From the NCBI GenBank assembly GCA_017470045.1, contig JAFUFG010000057.1, positions 1 to 9,004 on the forward strand: DNA of 9,004 nt, written 5' to 3'. Shown one piece after another: positions 5,515 to 9,004 of this stretch. The translations under genes were made by a program, and so were the position numbers. Source of the stretch: Bacilli bacterium (GTDB lineage Bacteria; Bacillota_I; Bacilli_A; RF39; UBA660). The first letter of the stretch is position 1. Every line of letters begins with the position of its first letter. Under the pieces are notes generated by a model. That model worked only from the letters and a program-made list of their open reading frames with translations. It did not search any database and was not told where the DNA came from.

Positions 5515-6243
5515 ATGACCGGAAACAAAATAGAATATGAATTCGTAAAAGCATTTAATAATAAGAAATTAAGTGACTTAACAATCCGACAACAATGCTT
5601 CGTAAAAGATATTTTTCAGAACATAAATTACGATGATAAGATTATTGCTTGGAAAAATAAAGAAATAAAAAAAGCAGACATATATATAAAAATTAAAAAC
5701 ATAACTAGAGGTATAAGCATAAAATCAGGAAATGAAAATTCAGTACATTCAGAATATATAACACCATTTATGTCTTTTCTGAAAGAAATAAATATACCAC
5801 CTAACATTCGAGAAATATATTATAAATATCACTATGGAATAGTTAATGAAAATGACACGTCAAAAAGATATAATGCAAAAGAATTAAAAGAAATAATGAA
5901 AGAAGATTTAACAGAATTAAATAATTATTTCAATAAACCACAAAATATTATAAAAGCAATAGATAGATTCATTGTACATGGAATTGAAGCAAAATATAGT
6001 ATATCAGCCTTAATTAGTGGAACTCCTGAAAATTTTACATGGTTAAAATCAGAAGATATCTATAATATAGCTTTAAAATATGATAAGAAAAAATATACCG
6101 CACCGCATTTTGGGATGTTGATATTACAACCAAAGAAAAGAGATTTAGATAATAAACATACATATGAAACAGATAAAAATCGAGTACAAGTAAAATGGCA
6201 TAATCTATATGAAGAAATACTAAACTACTATCATTCTAAATAA
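5515..6243 (+). CDS. Putative PD-(D/E)XK-type nuclease (restriction-endonuclease-like)
   Basis: A basic protein of about 242 residues that I cannot assign to a named family. Numbered from the longer ATG (5506), the core KKADIYIKIKN..RGISIKSGN..SVHSE (56-83) fits a PD-(D/E)XK active site: Asp58, then a strand and SxK (Ser71-Lys73) where the usual acid before Lys is Ser. A Glu-bearing first helix (GNKIEYEFVKAFN, 6-18) precedes it. Further islands are RFIVHGIEAK (154-163), PHFGMLILQPKKR (200-212) and RVQVKWHNLYEEI (226-238). No signal or membrane segment. A restriction or repair-like DNA-cutting role is inferred; no methyltransferase or other partner is visible. It is the only plus-strand protein gene, between the hydrolase promoter and tRNA-Gly, suggesting acquisition. 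AGAGG (5500-5504) is too close to ATG 5506 and 10 nt from ATG 5515, hence the start chosen. Confidence 0.6.
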   Translation: MTGNKIEYEFVKAFNNKKLSDLTIRQQCFVKDIFQNINYDDKIIAWKNKEIKKADIYIKIKNITRGISIKSGNENSVHSEYITPFMSFLKEINIPPNIREIYYKYHYGIVNENDTSKRYNAKELKEIMKEDLTELNNYFNKPQNIIKAIDRFIVHGIEAKYSISALISGTPENFTWLKSEDIYNIALKYDKKKYTAPHFGMLILQPKKRDLDNKHTYETDKNRVQVKWHNLYEEILNYYHSK

Positions 6244-6267
6244 AAAAAATGAACAAAATTGTTCATT
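6242..6267 (-). terminator. Intrinsic terminator of tRNA Cys-Gly operon
   Basis: On the minus strand AATGAACAA pairs with TTGTTCATT (9 bp, 6248-6267) and is followed by a run of T (6242-6249) reaching into the stop codon of the convergent nuclease-like gene. The plus-strand side has no T-tract, so it is one-way. Confidence 0.85.
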
Positions 6268-6280
6268 AAATAAACTATTA

Positions 6281-6355
6281 TGGAGCGAACGAGGGGAATC
6301 GAACCCCCATCTAAGCCTTGGCAAGGCCTGATTCTAACCATTGAACCACGTTCGC
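6281..6355 (-). tRNA. tRNA-Gly (anticodon GCC)
   Basis: Complete cloverleaf of 75 nt. Acceptor GCGAACG pairs with CGTTCGC, loop TTGCCAA gives GCC, T-arm GGGGG/CCCCT-type with TTCGATT loop, T73 and encoded CCA. Second gene of the Cys-Gly operon, 4 nt after tRNA-Cys. Confidence 0.97.
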
Positions 6356-6359
6356 ATAA

Positions 6360-6433
6360 TGGAGGGGCCTAACGGATTTGAACCGATGATCAGGGTGTTG
6401 CAGACCCACGCCTTACCACTTGGCTAAAGCCCC
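6360..6433 (-). tRNA. tRNA-Cys (anticodon GCA)
   Basis: Complete cloverleaf of 74 nt. Acceptor GGGGCTT pairs with the 3' side ending GGCCCC, anticodon stem GGGT/ACCC with loop CTGCAAC gives GCA, T73 and encoded CCA. First gene of the operon. Confidence 0.96.
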
Positions 6434-6445
6434 ATTGCAATATAG

Positions 6446-6474
6446 ATTATAACAAACAAATATTGAAAATTCAA
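6446..6474 (-). promoter_or_regulatory. Promoter of tRNA Cys-Gly operon
   Basis: Minus-strand TTGAAT (6469-6474), 17-nt spacer, consensus TATAAT (6446-6451) with extended -10 TGT. Predicted start near 6439, 6 nt before the mature tRNA. Confidence 0.82.
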
Positions 6475-6495
6475 CAATATTTACTATATTTTATG

Positions 6496-6521
6496 AAAAA
6501 AAAGAAGTCTTATGACTTCTT
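6496..6521 (-). terminator. Intrinsic terminator overlapping the stop of the signal-anchored protein gene
   Basis: On the minus strand AAGAAGTC pairs with GACTTCTT around ATAA (8 bp, 6502-6521), followed by eight T. The TAA stop (6510-6512) forms part of the loop. Confidence 0.9.
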
Positions 6522-7778
6522 GTAAAAATTACAAATATTAAAATGATTAAAGGTATATTCATTATTTTTAACAACTGGTTTTAATCCGTTTTCTTCTGTG
6601 TACAAATACATTGTATCACCACTTAATACCATAATATCACCATTTTTAATATTCCACTCAGAAATATGATCAAAATGAAACATTTTCTTAAATACATTTA
6701 GATGATCTGCAGATACTAAATAAATAGTATTATCATTTGTTTTAAATGCATAGTTATTACCATCACTTTTTATATCTGCTTTTGGATATTTCTTATAGAT
6801 TTCTTCAACGATAGGAGATGAAAAATAATACTTCTCATTCAAAAACTCATTAGTAGATAGTCTTCCTAATTTATCACCATCCAAAACATTGTATCCATTT
6901 TCCTCATCTCCAACCAATTCAATTTTTTCATGGATAGGATCAATAGAATACTGCTTTTTAGACTTTAAATCAGTAATATATAATTTATTGTGAAAAGCCC
7001 CATTGAAATACATCTTTCCACTCACTTCACCAGGAAAAATCAAAGAAGTTTTACCATAATCTTCAATATTAATGATAAAAAGATCAGATGTTGTATCAAC
7101 CTCACTCTGTAAATCAAATATAAAATAATACTTTCCAAGCAAATAGGAATAATTATTATCATAAATATCTTTATCTAAATATTGTTTAGAGTCTACACCT
7201 TTATTAGTAACAAAAGAAATACCATTATAATTCCAAATTGGTAATATATAATCAGATGGAATATTTTCTTTATAGACATATAATGCTGAATTATTATTTA
7301 CATTTGATTTTTTTGCACTTTTACTAGCACTCTTCCAACTATTTCTAGAATAACCTAAATGATCATAATAATTAATAATACTCTTCGTTTCAACTCCATT
7401 AGAAACCAAGTAATTATAATCTACCAATTCTTTTTCATAGATACAACTTAGTTCTTTCAATGAATCATCTTTCATAATTGGTAAATAACAAGTAATATTT
7501 TTATCATTATAACGAATAATTGTTTTTAATAATTTCATCTGCTTGTTATAATCCCCTACATTAGAAAAGAAAAACTTGCGTCCCTTTTCATCTTTTACAA
7601 AATAATCATAGTAATGATTTCTATTAAGTTTATAAAACTTTTCATCCACCAAATAGGAATAATCATCCACCTTAATAGAATACTCTATTTCTTTCCTAGA
7701 AACAAAAAGATTTACAATCAATTGATAAGATAAGGCAATAATTCCTAAAGCAATTAAAATACTAAATAACTTTTTCAT
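6510..7778 (-). CDS. Signal-anchored extracytoplasmic protein of unknown function
   Basis: About 422 residues, not recognised. The N-terminus MKKLF.. is basic and followed by one hydrophobic segment of ~20 residues (near 7-29 in the longer numbering) without a lipobox Cys, so an uncleaved anchor or signal peptide is predicted and the rest would lie outside the membrane. Residues ~215-425 alternate aromatic beta-strands and polar turns (LFIINIEDYG, KLYITDLKSKKQY, TIYLVSADHL, DTMYLYTEENG), which looks like a degenerate beta-propeller. This is an impression, not a motif. Two Cys 15 residues apart (C100, C115) could form a disulfide. Start: AGGTGAT (7783-7789) is 4 nt from ATG 7778; GTG 7787 and ATG 7784 fall inside that site. 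It is a one-gene unit with its own promoter and terminator, next to a membrane thioredoxin-like gene. Confidence 0.72.
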   Translation of the reverse strand: MKKLFSILIALGIIALSYQLIVNLFVSRKEIEYSIKVDDYSYLVDEKFYKLNRNHYYDYFVKDEKGRKFFFSNVGDYNKQMKLLKTIIRYNDKNITCYLPIMKDDSLKELSCIYEKELVDYNYLVSNGVETKSIINYYDHLGYSRNSWKSASKSAKKSNVNNNSALYVYKENIPSDYILPIWNYNGISFVTNKGVDSKQYLDKDIYDNNYSYLLGKYYFIFDLQSEVDTTSDLFIINIEDYGKTSLIFPGEVSGKMYFNGAFHNKLYITDLKSKKQYSIDPIHEKIELVGDEENGYNVLDGDKLGRLSTNEFLNEKYYFSSPIVEEIYKKYPKADIKSDGNNYAFKTNDNTIYLVSADHLNVFKKMFHFDHISEWNIKNGDIMVLSGDTMYLYTEENGLKPVVKNNEYTFNHFNICNFYKKS

Positions 7779-7800
7779 AACCATCACCTACTCTTCTTTC

Positions 7801-7809
7801 ATTATAACA
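7801..7809 (-). promoter_or_regulatory. Extended -10 promoter of signal-anchored protein gene
   Basis: Minus-strand TGTTATAAT: consensus TATAAT at 7801-7806 plus extended TGT. No good -35 at 17 nt (TTTTTG), and the spacer is the T-tract of the upstream terminator. Predicted start near 7794 gives a leader of about 16 nt. Confidence 0.7.
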
Positions 7810-7833
7810 AAAAAACAGACTTTCAAAAAGTCT
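7809..7833 (-). terminator. Intrinsic terminator of thioredoxin/PH-domain unit
   Basis: On the minus strand AGACTTT pairs with AAAGTCT around TTG (7 bp, 7817-7833), then G and seven T (7809-7815). The TAG stop of the PH-domain gene (7832-7834) overlaps the stem. Confidence 0.85.
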
Positions 7834-8275
7834 ATTTTTTATAGTCAAATGTTGGATATAACTTTTTAGCCTCAAGCATATAAGACGTAATATTAGTCTC
7901 AATTTCAGCTAATGCTTCTTTTGATATATTAGATAATGTTACAAATTCTTTAACTGTATCAATATGAATTTTTCCCCAAAGGATTCCACTTTTAACTTTT
8001 AAATCATTAAACATATCAGGTGTAATTGAATCTAGCCAATATCCAATAATAATTCTCTTTCTACCAATTAATATTCTTTTGTTCGTCAAACAAACAACTC
8101 CAGTAGAGACAATATCTAAAGGGTTATCATTTTTTTGAGCAACAAAAGTATAAATTGGTTCTTCATCTGGATTTAAATGTCTTTCTACAATAGATGCATT
8201 TTGTTTTAATCTCCAACCTATTGTAAAAGGATACTTCTCTTTAAATCGCAACGCTTGTTCATACACTTTTCCCAT
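7832..8275 (-). CDS. Bacterial PH-domain protein (YokE-like)
   Basis: About 147 residues. After a 35-residue helix-rich start (MGKVYEQALRFKEKYPF) comes one PH-like domain: strands around EEPIYTFVAQ, GVVCLTNKRILIGRKR and IIIGYWLDSITPD, then ILWGKIHIDTVKEFVTLSNI and a closing helix (SKEALAEIETNITSYML). The CLTNKRILI turn and the closing amphipathic helix are typical of bacterial PH domains of the YokE type. No signal or membrane segment. Molecular role unknown; bacterial PH domains are often assembly or membrane-associated modules. ATG 8275 is chosen because GGAGG (8285-8289) is 9 nt upstream. A longer in-frame reading to 8347 would overlap the thioredoxin-like gene and lacks a site. It starts 16 nt after that gene's stop, so the two are co-transcribed. 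Confidence 0.78.
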   Translation of the reverse strand: MGKVYEQALRFKEKYPFTIGWRLKQNASIVERHLNPDEEPIYTFVAQKNDNPLDIVSTGVVCLTNKRILIGRKRIIIGYWLDSITPDMFNDLKVKSGILWGKIHIDTVKEFVTLSNISKEALAEIETNITSYMLEAKKLYPTFDYKK

Positions 8276-8291
8276 AAGTAACAACCTCCAT

Positions 8292-8729
8292 TTATTTAAT
8301 AAATCCATTTTTTTCAAAAAAATCTTTATAAGTATTAAAATCTCCAAGACCTTGAATATGATCTTTTACTTCACCATCTGCAACAACAAACAACAATGGT
8401 GTAGAAAATTCATTTAATAACTCATTAGATTCCATAAATTGTTGTTCGGTTTCTTCCGTAAATTCATTAGTAGCTACATAGTAAACATCAACATTATATT
8501 TATACATTACGGATTGTATAATTGGTTCCGCCTTCTTACAAAAGTTGCAAGTATTACTACCAACTAAAATAATTCTTTCCTTGCTATCATTTAAATATTC
8601 TAAATATTGAGCAACATCAATTCCAATATAAGGTTTAACTTTATTTTTCTTTTCCCCTGCTGCAAAAGATATGATACAAATAATAACCAAAACAGCAATC
8701 AATCCAATACCGATTCTTTTATCAGACAT
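8292..8729 (-). CDS. Membrane-anchored thioredoxin-like protein
   Basis: About 145 residues. A short basic start (MSDKR) and one hydrophobic helix (near 10-28, longer numbering) anchor it. The thioredoxin fold follows: strand RIILVGSNTC, active site CNFC (65-68), helix KKAEPIIQSVMYKY, strand VDVYYVATNEF, cis-Pro in FSTPLLFVVADGEV (Pro115), and last helix TYKDFFEKNGF. Charge at the N-terminus predicts the redox domain on the outer face. It may oxidise, reduce or isomerise disulfides of exported proteins, or be an accessory factor of the bacteriocin-accessory type; partner unknown. ATG 8729 is preferred because GGTGAT (8734-8739) is 4 nt upstream. ATG 8741 overlaps it and lies next to the predicted transcription start. 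First gene of a unit with the PH-domain gene. Confidence 0.85.
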   Translation of the reverse strand: MSDKRIGIGLIAVLVIICIISFAAGEKKNKVKPYIGIDVAQYLEYLNDSKERIILVGSNTCNFCKKAEPIIQSVMYKYNVDVYYVATNEFTEETEQQFMESNELLNEFSTPLLFVVADGEVKDHIQGLGDFNTYKDFFEKNGFIK

Positions 8730-8749
8730 AGATATCACCATCCATGTTT

Positions 8750-8758
8750 ATTATAACA
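8750..8758 (-). promoter_or_regulatory. Extended -10 promoter of thioredoxin/PH-domain unit
   Basis: Minus-strand TGTTATAAT with consensus TATAAT at 8750-8755. The -35 zone is the T-tract of the preceding terminator and has no good match (CTTTTC). Predicted start near 8743 gives a leader of about 14 nt to ATG 8729. Confidence 0.68.
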
Positions 8759-8775
8759 CATTATAGTAATAAGAA

Positions 8776-8810
8776 AAGAAAAAAAAGTTATCTGTATTAT
8801 AGATAACTTT
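8776..8810 (-). terminator. Intrinsic terminator of ABC-F gene
   Basis: On the minus strand AAAGTTATCT pairs with AGATAACTTT (10 bp, 8784-8810, 7-nt loop), followed by eight T. The stem begins at the last base of the TGA stop. Confidence 0.92.
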
Positions 8811-9004
8811 CATTGAATATTTAAATATTCTTCATAAGGAATACTACGATCCGTAATGGTTCCATCTTCATGTATTTCAATAATTCTATTGGCAACAGTA
8901 CTGTTTAATTCATAATCTCTAGAGGTAAACAATACTTCACCTTGAAAATTACATAGTCCTTTATTCAAAGATGTAATACTTTCTAAATCCAAATGGTTAG
9001 TTGG
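8810..9004 (-). CDS. ABC-F ATPase, C-terminal end (enters from right edge)
   Basis: The open frame reaches the window edge. Its first codons read PTNHLDLES, the D-loop region that follows Walker B in the second ABC domain of ABC-F proteins, so no start lies in the window and the in-frame TTG at 8992 is not one. The tail (NFQGEVLFTSRDYELNSTVANRIIEI...YEEYLNIQ) matches the YkpA/YbiT branch, soluble two-domain ATPases that act on the ribosome. Striking is TSRDYEL: the switch (H-loop) His, normally TSHD, is Arg (codon AGA, 8918-8920). This could impair hydrolysis or be a lineage trait. No C-terminal extension follows, as usual in this branch. The terminator hairpin overlaps the TGA. Confidence 0.9.
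   Translation of the reverse strand, partial: PTNHLDLESITSLNKGLCNFQGEVLFTSRDYELNSTVANRIIEIHEDGTITDRSIPYEEYLNIQ

Noticed and set aside
5350..6434. Integrated island using tRNA-Gly as attachment site
   Set aside because: No copy of the tRNA-Gly 3' end is found on the far side of the nuclease gene and no integrase is present.
8276..8347. 24-codon upstream extension of the PH-domain gene
   Set aside because: Would overlap the thioredoxin-like gene, lacks a ribosome site, and the ATG at 8275 has GGAGG at 9 nt.

Overview
The window reads as a compact, very AT-rich chromosomal segment of a walled, low-GC Gram-positive bacterium (Bacillota/Bacilli-like; an Erysipelotrichia- or RF39-type gut anaerobe is a guess). 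Supporting signs are D-Ala-D-Ala ligase and MurF genes, tRNA genes that encode CCA, Shine-Dalgarno sites matching AAGGAGGTGATC, intrinsic terminators with T-tracts, and sigma-A-like promoters. TGA is used as a stop and TGG as Trp, so the code is standard and not that of Mycoplasma. Nearly everything lies on the minus strand. The exceptions are tRNA-Lys and one nuclease-like gene.

Left part (1-1750): a pentapeptide-repeat protein gene is followed, translationally coupled, by an ABC ATPase that leaves the window. To its right is a leftward tRNA operon (Ile-Asn-Glu) and a rightward tRNA-Lys(CTT). Between them is a 230-bp control region with divergent promoters and a perfect 15-bp inverted repeat. 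Each repeat arm sits at the same place, 5 nt downstream of a -10 box.

Middle (1745-5340): a leftward wall-precursor operon runs alpha/beta hydrolase, murF, ddl. Ddl makes D-Ala-D-Ala and MurF adds it to the UDP-MurNAc-tripeptide. The MurF has about five membrane segments in place of the usual N-terminal domain, and the Ddl has a long glycine/lysine-rich loop. Next, on the plus strand, is a solitary gene with a PD-(D/E)XK-nuclease-like motif. It is the best accessory or defence candidate in the window.

Right part (6240-9004), all leftward: the 3' end of an ABC-F ATPase (entering from the right edge), a two-gene unit (membrane-anchored thioredoxin-like protein, PH-domain protein), a lone signal-anchored protein of unknown function, and a tRNA Cys-Gly operon. 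Each unit has its own hairpin terminator, usually overlapping the last stop codon, and an extended -10 promoter directly behind it.

A recurring rule is visible. The four promoter-proximal minus-strand genes have predicted leaders of only 12-16 nt and a GGTGnT-N4-start ribosome site. Downstream genes use ordinary AGGAG-type sites. This makes several longest-ORF starts wrong by 9-12 nt.
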